A DNA stretch of 64,000 nt. Origin: Ktedonosporobacter rubrisoli (GTDB lineage: Bacteria; Chloroflexota; Ktedonobacteria; Ktedonobacterales; Ktedonobacteraceae). The notes under the pieces were generated by a model. The model had not been told where the DNA came from. It saw nothing but the letters and a program-made list of their open reading frames with translations, and did no database searches. Positions 52,365-60,018 of this stretch are shown in pieces (positions within the stretch are counted from its first letter, which is position 1; each line of letters begins with the position of its first letter). The stretch spans positions 8,556,001 to 8,620,000 of the forward strand of contig NZ_CP035758.1 of the NCBI RefSeq assembly GCF_004208415.1. The letters run 5' to 3'. A program made the position numbers and the translations under genes.

Positions 52365-52778
52365 TTATTTCTTGTCTTCCTGGAAGGGGAAGACAAAGAC
52401 GCGCTCTGGTTCGACAAAAATGGCGACGCGTTGCTCGCCAGGCAGCATATTGGGAGTCGCATCCTTTCCCGTGTACTTTTGTGAGAGCACGTTGGCGATG
52501 TGGTAATTAGGATCGTCCTCAATACGCACAGCCTTGCCGCGGATCTCAAGAGAGCGATAGGGATTTGTCGGATCGGCTATAGCCAGCGCAATACGTGGCT
52601 CACGCAAGAGATTGCGATATTTCTGGCGTATTTTGTTCATGGTGAAAAAGAGCTGCGTCCCATCCCAGCCAAACAGGACAGGGCTTACCTGCGGCTCTCC
52701 CCTGGACCCGATAGTCGACATATATGCCACTGCAGTTGATTGCAGGAGATCGCGATGAGATTCAGGAATCGTTATCAT
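52365..52778 (-). CDS. PPOX-class F420/FMN-dependent oxidoreductase
   Basis: 137 residues, the standard length of the split-barrel pyridoxamine-oxidase-like family. Seen: AYMSTIGSRGEPQVSPVLFGWDG, RQKYRNLLREPRIALAIADP, and SLEIRGKAVRIEDD. This form is typical of probable F420-dependent proteins in Actinobacteria and Chloroflexota that reduce biliverdin, quinones or other electrophiles. Co-transcribed with the MFS exporter 44 bp downstream. Cofactor is inferred by family only. Confidence 0.9.
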   Translation of the reverse strand: MITIPESHRDLLQSTAVAYMSTIGSRGEPQVSPVLFGWDGTQLFFTMNKIRQKYRNLLREPRIALAIADPTNPYRSLEIRGKAVRIEDDPNYHIANVLSQKYTGKDATPNMLPGEQRVAIFVEPERVFVFPFQEDKK

Positions 52779-52875
52779 GATTTGAAAAGTTCCTTTCTAT
52801 AACGTCCCCTCATGAGGGGGGTGCTTCTCTCCATTTCGTTACTTGCCAGAAGTATATATGATCTATTCAATGAGG

Positions 52876-52930
52876 ACAAATCATGTTTGACATAATCATA
52901 TGAGATTTATTCATAAATGCTTTGCATATT
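52876..52930 (+). repeat. Direct repeat A flanking the Uma2 gene
   Basis: 55 bp, AT-rich, about 45 of 55 positions identical to 53737-53791 without gaps. Shared core includes CATAATCA, TTATTCATAA and CTTTGCATATT. Confidence 0.7.
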
Positions 52931-53016
52931 AGGCAACCGCTTGAAGGACGAAGCAAGAGCTGCTGTGTCTTGGATTTTTCTACTCCGACACCCCTCCAAT
53001 GGATGTGAGCGAGACT

Positions 53017-53045
53017 TTGCAGTATTCCACAAAGCCATGTATAAT
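53017..53045 (+). promoter_or_regulatory. Promoter of the Uma2 gene
   Basis: TTGCAG at 53017-53022, a 17-nt spacer and a perfect TATAAT at 53040-53045, 37 bp before the ATG at 53083. Confidence 0.65.
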
Positions 53046-53082
53046 GCTGATAGGTTTTTGTGTGCTAAAAAGGTGGGAGAAG

Positions 53083-53679
53083 ATGTTTCAGGGAGATCAA
53101 GAGCAGGAATTACCGCCTCATCATGGTGAGCAGATGAGCGTAGAGGCGTTTGAAGAGCTGGCGAAGCAGGCAACCGCTGTACGCTATGAATATATCAATG
53201 GTAGAGCATATGCGATGTCAGGAGGAACGGCTAATCATAGCCGCCTGACCGGTAAGATGTATCGCCTGCTTGAAGAGCAGTTGGCAAGTGGTCCGTGCCA
53301 TGCCTTTTTTGATATGTATGTATTGATTGCCCAGGAGCGCAGCGTTTTGCCGGATGTCGTCGTTACTTGCGACGTTGCCGATTACCGCAATAATGCCACC
53401 TTAATTCGTTCTCCCCATCTCATCGTCGAGGCGCTATCTCCAGCGACAGAGCGTATAGATCGCACAGAAAAGTTCGAAGCGTATAAAAGTCTGCCCTCAT
53501 TGCAAGAATATGTGCTTATTCACCAGAAGCAATATAAGGTCGAGGCCTATCGCAAAGTTAACGGCTGGCAGCCGCAATATTACGGACCTGGCGAGGAAAT
53601 TGAGCTGATGAGCCTGGATCTTACAGTTTCCCTTGATGAGCTCTATACGGCCTCGTATAGCCATTGCATCGCCATTTGA
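53083..53679 (+). CDS. Uma2 family (DUF820) predicted endonuclease
   Basis: 198 residues of the Uma2/DUF820 group, a PD-(D/E)XK nuclease-like fold frequent in Cyanobacteria and Chloroflexota. Seen: EYINGRAYAMSGGTANHSRL, a PDVVVTCD strand and PHLIVEALSPATERIDRTEKFEAYKSLPSLQEY, which carries the conserved E-x-L-S and K-x-x-x-Y blocks. The catalytic Asp and Glu/Lys positions are kept. ATG at 53083 after AGGTGGGAG; upstream in-frame starts lie before the promoter. It is flanked by direct repeats A and B, which hints at past mobility. Biological role of the family is not known. Confidence 0.85.
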   Translation: MFQGDQEQELPPHHGEQMSVEAFEELAKQATAVRYEYINGRAYAMSGGTANHSRLTGKMYRLLEEQLASGPCHAFFDMYVLIAQERSVLPDVVVTCDVADYRNNATLIRSPHLIVEALSPATERIDRTEKFEAYKSLPSLQEYVLIHQKQYKVEAYRKVNGWQPQYYGPGEEIELMSLDLTVSLDELYTASYSHCIAI

Positions 53680-53736
53680 GATACTAGCTCAACCTGTCTT
53701 GGCTTGCTATGAGGATAGATGATTCCCTAAATGCGT

Positions 53737-53791
53737 GCAAATCATATCTAACATAATCACATGATAGTTATTCATAATAACTTTGCATATT
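53737..53791 (+). repeat. Direct repeat B flanking the Uma2 gene
   Basis: 55 bp, matching repeat A (52876-52930) at about 45 positions. Both copies have the same orientation and stand just outside the Uma2 promoter and gene. Confidence 0.7.
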
Positions 53792-53813
53792 GAAATCTTC
53801 TCCCTTATATACC

Positions 53814-53843
53814 TTGACACGTATATACTTTATGAAGTATATT
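53814..53843 (+). promoter_or_regulatory. Promoter with embedded inverted-repeat operator
   Basis: TTGACA at 53814-53819, an 18-nt spacer and TATATT at 53838-53843. An inverted repeat ATATACTT-TATG-AAGTATAT (53823-53842) fills the spacer and -10. Such placement blocks RNA polymerase when a repressor binds; the ArsR protein encoded downstream is a candidate. The -10 ends 7 nt before an ATG at 53850, so the transcript may be leaderless. Confidence 0.6.
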
Positions 53844-53849
53844 AAGGAC

Positions 53850-54119
53850 ATGGAACTTGCGTTCGAAGTAGATGCGATGCTGCATTGCCTGCCGTGCGAG
53901 GTTGAGTCTCCGGGGCCCGTCACTCAGCCGCGCAATGAGTCAAGCTGTTATCAGCCTGCTTACCTGGATACTCTCGAACGTCCTATCGACCATATGGAAG
54001 CAGTCAACACCAGCGAAAAGATGACAGGGAGAAAACGACGCGGCCCAGGCCGCGAGCGTAACAAAGGAGAAAGACATGAGAATCAAAGTGACCAACGTAT
54101 ATGTGGACGACCAGAATAG
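53850..54119 (+). pseudogene. Remnant of an ArsR-family regulator gene with an internal deletion
   Basis: A frame of 89 codons with no recognised domain, but its DNA matches the intact arsR-like gene at 54561 in two patches. Near the start, GGAACTTGCGTTCGAAG resembles GGAATCTGTGTTCGAAA (54581-54597). Near residue 40-50, the stretch at 53956-54000 (CTGGATACTCTCGAACG, then ATCGACCATATGGA) matches 54838-54882 at about four fifths of positions. The two patches are 153 bp closer together than in the intact gene, an in-frame loss of 51 codons that removes the helix-turn-helix. The rest of the frame overlaps the VOC gene start. It is best read as a decayed ArsR copy. Confidence 0.55.
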
Positions 54120-54468
54120 GGCTCTGCGCTTCTATACGGAGGTACTGGGCTTTGTCAAGAAGACCGATGTCGGTAAGGGTCAATATCGCTGGCTGACCGT
54201 AGCCTCGCCAGAGGAGCCGGACGGTACTGAGTTGCAATTGGCGCTTAACGACAATCCTGCAGCCAGGGCGTACCAGCAGGCAATCTTTCAACAGGGCCAG
54301 CCTGCAGCCATGTTCTACACCAACGATGTCAAGGGCGACTACGAGCGTATCAAGGCTTATGGCACCGAGTTCACGCTGCCACCCACTGACGTGACTGGCT
54401 CGACCATTGCGGTGCTGAACGATACCTGCGGCAACCTCATTCAAATCTCTCAACTGGCACGCCATTAA
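54076..54468 (+). CDS. VOC family (glyoxalase/bleomycin-resistance-like) protein
   Basis: 130 residues, two beta-alpha-beta-beta-beta units. Seen: VTNVYVDDQNRALRFYTEVLGFVKKTD at residues 4-30, PEEPDGTELQLAL, and GSTIAVLNDTCGNLIQI at the end. The metal-ligand positions include a Glu/Gln late in the chain but the full glyoxalase I set is not evident. This form (YkcA/PhnB-like) is often co-encoded with ArsR and SRPBCC genes, as here. AAAGGAG precedes the ATG. Role, possibly antibiotic or aldehyde handling, is unknown. Confidence 0.9.
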   Translation: MRIKVTNVYVDDQNRALRFYTEVLGFVKKTDVGKGQYRWLTVASPEEPDGTELQLALNDNPAARAYQQAIFQQGQPAAMFYTNDVKGDYERIKAYGTEFTLPPTDVTGSTIAVLNDTCGNLIQISQLARH

Positions 54469-54560
54469 GGGCTGCTATTTAGCAGGATGGCAGCTCGCTG
54501 GGCACTGACGACCGCGACTTGAACCTCGGTGGGTCAGCGCTCCCGGTGCGCTGCCGTTGT

Positions 54561-54935
54561 ATGGAGCATACTAAGAGCGTGGAATCTGTGTTCGAAATCA
54601 TTGCGGAGCCGAACCGCCGTGCAATATTGAGCCTCCTGGCCTTCTCACCGCAGACGGTTGGTGAGATTGGGAAGCAACTTCATATGCCGCAGCCGACCGT
54701 ATCAAAGCATCTACGCGTGCTGCGCGAGGCCGGTTTTGTTGAATCCACTGTGGACGCACAGCGCCGGCTCTACCGCCTGAACCCCGAACCCCTTCAGGAG
54801 GTGGATGCCTGGCTAGCTCCGTTCCGCCGATTCTGGTCCGCTCACGTGGATGCCCTCGAACGCCATCTCGACCATATGGATCAATTGACCCAACAAGAAG
54901 GAAGACAAGGAGAAGATAGAGATGACCGAGCGTGA
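54561..54935 (+). CDS. ArsR/SmtB-family transcriptional regulator
   Basis: 124 residues, winged helix: EIIAEPNRRAILSLLAFSPQ at residues 11-30, the recognition region GEIGKQLHMPQPTVSKHLRV, and the wing LREAGFVESTVDAQRRLYRLNPE. No metal-binding Cys cluster, so it belongs to the ligand- or partner-type subset that pairs with SRPBCC (AHSA1) proteins. Start ATG at 54561; a TTG upstream lacks support. No ribosome site is visible, so translation may be coupled or leaderless. Stop overlaps the SRPBCC gene by 14 nt. The inverted repeat at 53823-53842 is a plausible site. Confidence 0.92.
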   Translation: MEHTKSVESVFEIIAEPNRRAILSLLAFSPQTVGEIGKQLHMPQPTVSKHLRVLREAGFVESTVDAQRRLYRLNPEPLQEVDAWLAPFRRFWSAHVDALERHLDHMDQLTQQEGRQGEDRDDRA

Positions 54936-55488
54936 GCAGTACGCACCAGGCCCAGCCCACGGGGCGCAGGTACAAAAGGATGGAGACAAGTGGACGCTCA
55001 TTCTCGTTAGAGAGCTGCGACACGCGCCCGAAAAAGTCTGGCTAGCACTTACCGATCCGGCACATCTGCGCGAGTGGGCTCCCTTTGAAGCCGATGGGAG
55101 TCTGAGTACAGTTGGAACCACAGTCAAGCTTAGCATAGTGGGAGCGCCAAGGGCGCAGATTTCCGAAACAAGAGTGACGAGAGCCGACGCTCCCAGGGTG
55201 CTTGAGTATACCTGGGGCGGAGACGCTATTCGCTGGGAACTCGAAGCCATTGCTGGTGGTACGCGCCTGACCCTGTGGTACGCTATCGATCGCCGCTTCA
55301 TCTCAATGGGGGCTGCAGGATGGCACATTTGTTTCGATGTTCTGGATCATCTGCTTAGCGGAACTCCCATCGGTCGCATTGTGGGTGGCGAGGCGATGAA
55401 GTTTGACTGGCCTCGGCTCAATTCGGAGTATGCTCAGCAATTCGGGATCGCAGTTCCGCGCTGGTCATCCGAAATTGCCAGGTCCTGA
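54922..55488 (+). CDS. SRPBCC (AHSA1-like) family protein
   Basis: 188 residues with the START/Bet v1-like fold. Seen: LVRELRHAPEKVWLALTDPAHLREWAPFE (typical of the AHSA1/SRPBCC group), LEYTWGGDAIRWELEAIAGG, and TRLTLWYAIDRRF. It overlaps arsR by 14 nt and has AAGGAG 11 nt upstream, so both are made together; such pairs are widespread and their ligand is generally unknown. It is likely a small hydrophobic ligand carrier or a co-regulator. Confidence 0.92.
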   Translation: MTEREQYAPGPAHGAQVQKDGDKWTLILVRELRHAPEKVWLALTDPAHLREWAPFEADGSLSTVGTTVKLSIVGAPRAQISETRVTRADAPRVLEYTWGGDAIRWELEAIAGGTRLTLWYAIDRRFISMGAAGWHICFDVLDHLLSGTPIGRIVGGEAMKFDWPRLNSEYAQQFGIAVPRWSSEIARS

Positions 55489-55526
55489 GCCTGCTAAAGC
55501 CAGGGTGAACTGAAGGAGAGGATGCA

Positions 55527-55559
55527 AAAGAAAAGCGCCCAACAGAGCGTTGAGCGCTT
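55527..55559 (-). terminator. Terminator of the nuo operon
   Basis: 11-bp stem with one mismatch, 55533-55543 with 55549-55559, followed on the minus strand by TTCTTTTGC. It lies between nuoH (-) and the SRPBCC gene (+). Confidence 0.65.
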
Positions 55560-55581
55560 AACTTGATCTAGCTTTAGTACG

Positions 55582-56994
55582 TCACTTTTGGCCGCTGGCC
55601 ACTCCCGCGTGCTGGGGAAGTTGGGGAGCCTGACCGGCCCCACCTTCGCGTAGCGGCGTAGCTGGTAAGGTTGCCGCGCGGCGCTGAGCGCGTATCGCTG
55701 GCGCCATCGCCTTGCGGGTAGAAGAAACGGTAACGCGTCCAACTATCCAGACGAAGCCGAAGAAAGCTGCCCAGTTGACGACGCCCACGATAATCAGGAA
55801 CGCCAGGATGGGCAGGCCCAGAGCCTGAACGGCAACCAGGTAGAGCAGAGCCGTCACCACAATGTTGCCAAGAGTGACAGGAATCAGGATCAGCCAGGCG
55901 AACTGCATCAGCTGGTCAGCGCGCAGACGCGGCAGCGTTGTACGCACCCAGATAAAGACTGAACAGAGCAGGTAGATCTTGAGAATGAAGTAGACAAGAC
56001 CCAGAATATTGCCAACAAAGCCCCACCATAGTGAATTGAGGCCGGTGAGATAGGCCACGCCAGGGCCTGAGAAACCACCAAGGAACAGATAGCTGGCAAC
56101 CGCAGAGACGATGGCCATATTGCCATATTCACCCAGGTAGAAGAGAGCCCAACGCAGGCCGCTATACTCGGTGGCATAGCCGGCGACCAGTTCCGACTCT
56201 GCCTCTGGCAGGTCGAAGGGCGAACGGTTTGTCTCGGCCAGACCGCAGGTATAGTAGATCACCAGCATCAAAGGCTGAACCAGGAAGAACCAGGCCCAGG
56301 GCGTAAAGCCCTCAAAGATGAAATCAAGGATGCCGATGCCGGTCTTGTGCCAGATATTCTGGAAGTCCATAATCTCGCGCAGCGAGATCGTCCCTATGCC
56401 ATCCTGGCCCGGGTAGCCGGGGTGGCCGGCCAGCACGCTGGTAAGGATAACCACGCCCACCAGAGAGAGCACAAGAGGCAATTCGTAAGAGATCATCTGC
56501 GATGCGGAACGTAAGCCGCCGATAATAGCATACTTATTGTTTGAGCCCCAGCCGGCCATAACCACGCCCACCACATCGATAGAGCTCATGGCAACGTAGT
56601 AAATAATGCCGGTCGCCAGCGCACTACCAGGAATGCCGATATAGGGAGAGAAAGGCATAACGGCAAAGGCCGCCACCACAGGAGCCAGGAACACCGAAGG
56701 GGCCAGCAAGAAAGTAGCCTTATCGGCATTGGCCACGTGGATATCCTCTTTCAGCAGCAGCTTACCAACGTCGGCCGCCGTCTGTAACAGGCCCCAGGGA
56801 CCCGTATGTATAGGGCCGTAGCGATCCTGCATCCAGCCCATAAATTTGCGCTCCCACAGAATCAGGATCACCGCGCTGGTCATGATAAAACCGAAGATTG
56901 TCAGGAAGGACACCACAAACTGCAAAAACTGCCATGAAATGATGCCGTGTAGCAGTTGCGAGCCCAGATCATCAGCTAAAGGTATTGAGTACAT
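55582..56994 (-). CDS. nuoH: NADH-quinone oxidoreductase subunit H
   Basis: 470 residues, somewhat longer than usual owing to a polar C-terminal tail of about 50. About eight TM helices. Seen: ERKFMGWMQDRYGPIHTGPW (quinone-site Glu/Arg segment) near residue 48, KEDIHVANADK, and GLAETNRSPFDLPEAESELVAGY. Part of the proton-translocating membrane arm near the quinone cavity of complex I. It is last in the operon, 73 bp after nuoD. The C-terminal tail contains Ala/Pro/Gln-rich low complexity. Confidence 0.96.
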   Translation of the reverse strand: MYSIPLADDLGSQLLHGIISWQFLQFVVSFLTIFGFIMTSAVILILWERKFMGWMQDRYGPIHTGPWGLLQTAADVGKLLLKEDIHVANADKATFLLAPSVFLAPVVAAFAVMPFSPYIGIPGSALATGIIYYVAMSSIDVVGVVMAGWGSNNKYAIIGGLRSASQMISYELPLVLSLVGVVILTSVLAGHPGYPGQDGIGTISLREIMDFQNIWHKTGIGILDFIFEGFTPWAWFFLVQPLMLVIYYTCGLAETNRSPFDLPEAESELVAGYATEYSGLRWALFYLGEYGNMAIVSAVASYLFLGGFSGPGVAYLTGLNSLWWGFVGNILGLVYFILKIYLLCSVFIWVRTTLPRLRADQLMQFAWLILIPVTLGNIVVTALLYLVAVQALGLPILAFLIIVGVVNWAAFFGFVWIVGRVTVSSTRKAMAPAIRAQRRAATLPATPLREGGAGQAPQLPQHAGVASGQK

Positions 56995-57067
56995 ATCAGG
57001 ATAACTCCAACAGTGAAAAGCGAACGCGAGGCTGCTCGCTCTACTTGTTCGCTATTTCACATCTTTT

Positions 57068-58216
57068 TTATCGATCAACCTCACCTAGCACGAGGTCCAG
57101 ACTACCCATAATAGCAATTACATCGCTCATCTTGTGCCCGCGCAACAACTCGGGCAAAATTTGTAAATTAACAAAGGACGGACCGCGTAGCTTGGCGCGC
57201 CAGGGATATTCGCTCCCGTCGCTGATAAAGTAGACCCCGAGCTCGCCCTTACTGCTCTCCAGGCCAAAGTACGTCTCGCCTCTTGGTGGACGCAGCGCGA
57301 TAGGTGTGCGTGTTCCGATAGGGCCGCCCGGCATCTGATCGATGGCTACACGACAGAGACGAATGCTCTCGTAGATTTCGTTAAGGCGCACCATGTAACG
57401 CGCAAAGCAATCGCCCTCCTGGCGGACCTGTGGATTGACTGCCACCTCGCGATAGGCCATATAGGGTCGGTTAACGCGCAGATCCCAGTTGACGCCACTG
57501 GCACGCAAGATCGGGCCAGTTAAGCCATAGGCGATGGCCTGTTGTGGATCGATATAGCCCACGCCTTGCGTGCGGGCCATAAAGATCTCATTGCCTGTGA
57601 GCAGCCTGCTCAGCTCGTCAACATTCTTTTCAAGCTGGTTGAGGAAGGCTTCGCATTCCTTGAGCCAGTTCTTTGGGAAGTCGTGCAGCACTCCGCCAAC
57701 GCGCATATAGTTCACATTAAAGCGACTGCCACCGAGAGCCTCAAAGAGAGAGAGAATACCTTCTCGATCGCGGAAGGCCCAGAGAATAGGCGTAAACGCG
57801 CCGAGGTCCATACCATAGGTACCGATAGCCACAAGGTGGCTGGCGATACGTTGCAGCTCCCCGACCAGCAGGCGAATATATTGCGCGCGGCGTGGAGGCT
57901 CGATGCCCATCAACTGCTCGACGGCCCCTGCATAAGCAGTCTCGTTGAGCATGGGGGAAAGATAATCGGCGTTATCCATGTAACGGATACCGCCCATGAT
58001 CGGGCGATTCTCCAGAATCTTTTCGATACCGCGGTGCAGATAGCCAATAACAGGCGTGCAGCTAGTCACCGTCTCGCCTTCAAGAGAGAGCACGAGACGA
58101 AGCACGCCATGAGTACTTGGATGTTGCGGCCCCATGTTGAGCAACATCTCTTGCGATTTAATTTCTCCGTTTTCCGCACCTGGAGAAGATATGCCTGTAT
58201 CTTGTTCTGTTGCCAT
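57068..58216 (-). CDS. nuoD: NADH-quinone oxidoreductase subunit D (49-kDa type)
   Basis: 382 residues. Seen: LNMGPQHPSTHGVLRLVLSLEGE near residue 26, IGYLHRGIEKILE, and PRGETYFGLESSKGELGVYF with the end LVLGEVDR. NuoD is the quinone-reducing hydrophilic subunit that docks on NuoB and NuoH. ATG at 58216 has GAGGAAA 6 nt upstream. It stands as its own gene, not fused to nuoC as in E. coli. Confidence 0.96.
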   Translation of the reverse strand: MATEQDTGISSPGAENGEIKSQEMLLNMGPQHPSTHGVLRLVLSLEGETVTSCTPVIGYLHRGIEKILENRPIMGGIRYMDNADYLSPMLNETAYAGAVEQLMGIEPPRRAQYIRLLVGELQRIASHLVAIGTYGMDLGAFTPILWAFRDREGILSLFEALGGSRFNVNYMRVGGVLHDFPKNWLKECEAFLNQLEKNVDELSRLLTGNEIFMARTQGVGYIDPQQAIAYGLTGPILRASGVNWDLRVNRPYMAYREVAVNPQVRQEGDCFARYMVRLNEIYESIRLCRVAIDQMPGGPIGTRTPIALRPPRGETYFGLESSKGELGVYFISDGSEYPWRAKLRGPSFVNLQILPELLRGHKMSDVIAIMGSLDLVLGEVDR

Positions 58217-58291
58217 GAGTTTCCTCGTTATATATGTTTCAATCTATACGTATGACAGGCGGGGCACCTTCCAACGTGACATTTATACAAT

Positions 58292-58615
58292 TTATTTTTG
58301 TTGCAATCCCTTGCGTAGCTGTGTAGCAAACCTATATGACCATATCAATGCCATCAGTGCGGCCATAACTCCGAACAGGTAGCGATTGGCATCGGAAGAG
58401 AAAAATACAAAAGATAAAGCCAATCCCCAGCAGCCAAGCGCTACCATAGCCGACATGACTATATCTTGCATACGAACACGCCTGGCGACAGGCAAGCGTT
58501 TCGCGCTTTGCGCGCTTGCCGCGTTACTGCTGACGTTTGATGAGAGATCCGTGGCATTTCGCGTATCTAGCGAGCGTTGACGTGTTCCCTTTTTACGTGT
58601 TTTAGCTTTTGGCAT
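58292..58615 (-). CDS. Small two-TM membrane protein in the nuo operon
   Basis: 107 residues. A basic N-terminus (KAKTRKKGTRQR) and a Ser/Ala-rich linker of about 45 residues are followed by two hydrophobic helices (DIVMSAMVALGCWGLALSFVFF; YLFGVMAALMALIWSYRF) and a basic end. I do not recognise a family. It lies between nuoC (36 bp) and nuoD (75 bp), where nuoB, or nothing, would be expected. It could be a lineage-specific accessory subunit of complex I, by context only. Confidence 0.7.
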   Translation of the reverse strand: MPKAKTRKKGTRQRSLDTRNATDLSSNVSSNAASAQSAKRLPVARRVRMQDIVMSAMVALGCWGLALSFVFFSSDANRYLFGVMAALMALIWSYRFATQLRKGLQQK

Positions 58616-58651
58616 CGCACCTACTCATATCCTGGCCGATCCTCAGTGGAT

Positions 58652-59386
58652 CTACTTTTCCTGTTCCTGGTTGGTCCGTTTCCCTTCAGCGCTCGGCGTT
58701 ACCTGCTCATCTTCTTCCTGGTAACTTGAATTATGGCCAAAGGTAGGCGTGCCAGGGTGCAGGCGTTCGCTCAAGCCCTGTCCCAGCTTTTTCTGTACGA
58801 CGCGCTCTAGATTCTGCTGTTGGAATGGGCCCGCGACAGCCATATTAGGATCAACCTGTGTTGTGGCGCGAGGCTTATTCGTAAAGGGTACCTGGTGGAA
58901 ACTCTTGAGCAAGGGATACCCCTCAAAGTCGTCGTCAAGCAGCATACGTCTTAAATCAGGGTGGCCTATGTAACGAATGCCATACATATCATAAGTTTCG
59001 CGCTCCAGCCAGTTGGCTGTTGGCCAGACCGAGACCACACTATCGACTTCGGGCTTCTCATGGTCCAGGCGAACCTTGACCTGTAAGAGCTGTGCGCGCG
59101 CTACAGATCTGACGTGGTAGACACTTTCCAGGTGATCGAGCATGTCTACTCCAGAGATGCAGCTGAGGAGATCAAAACCAAGCTGGTCGCGCAAAAAGCG
59201 GCATACAGCTACAAGGTGCTCACGATCTATGTCCAGTGCCAGGAAATCGCCCTTAAGCGTACTTGGGGCAAGCGGCTTGCCGGTTATCTGGGCAATAGGA
59301 GCCAGATCCCGGGCCAGAGCTGCGTTCTGATCGCGATAACCAGTAGTTGCACTGGGCACACTCGTTGAACGTGGTACTAAATCCAT
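58652..59386 (-). CDS. nuoC: NADH-quinone oxidoreductase subunit C (30-kDa type)
   Basis: 244 residues. Core about 45-190: LLSCISGVDMLDHLESVYHV, VWPTANWLERETYDMYGIRYIGHPDLRRMLLDDDFEGYPL (here the GHPDLRR-L signature) and FTNKP. The extra C-terminal 70 residues are polar, charged and rich in Gln/Glu, unlike most NuoC. It overlaps nuoA by 10 nt. It bridges NuoB and NuoD in the peripheral arm. Confidence 0.95.
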   Translation of the reverse strand: MDLVPRSTSVPSATTGYRDQNAALARDLAPIAQITGKPLAPSTLKGDFLALDIDREHLVAVCRFLRDQLGFDLLSCISGVDMLDHLESVYHVRSVARAQLLQVKVRLDHEKPEVDSVVSVWPTANWLERETYDMYGIRYIGHPDLRRMLLDDDFEGYPLLKSFHQVPFTNKPRATTQVDPNMAVAGPFQQQNLERVVQKKLGQGLSERLHPGTPTFGHNSSYQEEDEQVTPSAEGKRTNQEQEK

Positions 59387-59745
59387 CGAGTTACCCCCTT
59401 ACGCCATGCATAGACAAGACCGAGCGCAAGAACAATGATAAAGAAGAGAATTTCAAAAAAGCCGAAAAGACTTAACTGCTTAAAAATGATTGCCCAGGCA
59501 ATGATGAAGACGATATCAACATCGAAGGCAACAAAAAGTAATGCAAAAATGTAGAAACCTAGCGGATATTGAACCCAGGCAGAACCAATAGGAGTTTCAC
59601 CAGACTCATATGTCTGTAGTTTTTCTCTTGTTCTATTATGAGGTGCAAGCAGGTTCGCAAGGACCATTGCGACAATCACAAATACGAACCCGGCCGCCAA
59701 TAGAATGCCTGCATAGAGATATCCAATATTGGCTGGTGTTGACAC
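59377..59745 (-). CDS. nuoA: NADH-quinone oxidoreductase subunit A
   Basis: 122 residues with three TM helices. Seen: LYAGILLAAGFVFVIVAMVL, the loop motif YESGETPIGSAWVQYPLGFY and VFIIAWAIIF, the ND3 signature. Start is GTG at 59745 with GGAGG 8 nt upstream; TTG codons before it are less likely. First gene of the operon, with the promoter at 59805-59833. The stop overlaps nuoC, so nuoB is not placed between them as it is in most bacteria. Confidence 0.95.
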   Translation of the reverse strand: MSTPANIGYLYAGILLAAGFVFVIVAMVLANLLAPHNRTREKLQTYESGETPIGSAWVQYPLGFYIFALLFVAFDVDIVFIIAWAIIFKQLSLFGFFEILFFIIVLALGLVYAWRKGVTRWI

Positions 59746-59804
59746 AAGCTTTCCTCCCAACAATTACCCTTGTTATCTCGACAAAGGCTAGAAATGCTGT
59801 TTTG

Positions 59805-59833
59805 ATTATAGCACAGGGGGGAAGGTGCGACAA
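59805..59833 (-). promoter_or_regulatory. Promoter of the nuo operon
   Basis: On the minus strand: TTGTCG (59833-59828), 17-nt spacer, TATAAT (59810-59805) with extended TGC. About 60 nt before the GTG start of nuoA. Confidence 0.6.
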
Positions 59834-59948
59834 TTTGCCCTGACAGGAGGGGGCCCGGCCGTTTACCGCCTGGCCGCCCATGAGAACTGAGCCGGCCGGT
59901 AGCCCAAAGAGGAGGCTCAGCTATCGACCCTGAAAGTACTTGTGACTG

Positions 59949-59997
59949 AAAAAAACACACCTGGCTTGCTTGTATAATGCATTTCGCCAAGTGTGTT
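59949..59997 (-). terminator. Intrinsic terminator of the kinase/phosphatase operon
   Basis: 11-bp stem with one mismatch, 59955-59965 with 59986-59996, then seven Ts on the minus strand (59949-59955 region). It follows the PP2C gene end. Confidence 0.75.
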
Positions 59998-60018
59998 CTA
60001 TCCTCGTGGACCCGCAGG

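Larger units (their letters stand above)
52779..53082. other. Divergent gap with direct repeat A and the Uma2 promoter
   Basis: No gene. It contains a G6 at about 52815 next to a CCCCTCATGAGGGG palindrome (52803-52816), the 55-bp direct repeat A, and the promoter of the Uma2 gene. Confidence 0.5.
53680..53849. other. Gap with direct repeat B and the VOC/ArsR promoter
   Basis: 170 bp between the Uma2 gene and the ArsR remnant. It carries repeat B and the TTGACA promoter with an operator-like inverted repeat. No gene. Confidence 0.5.
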
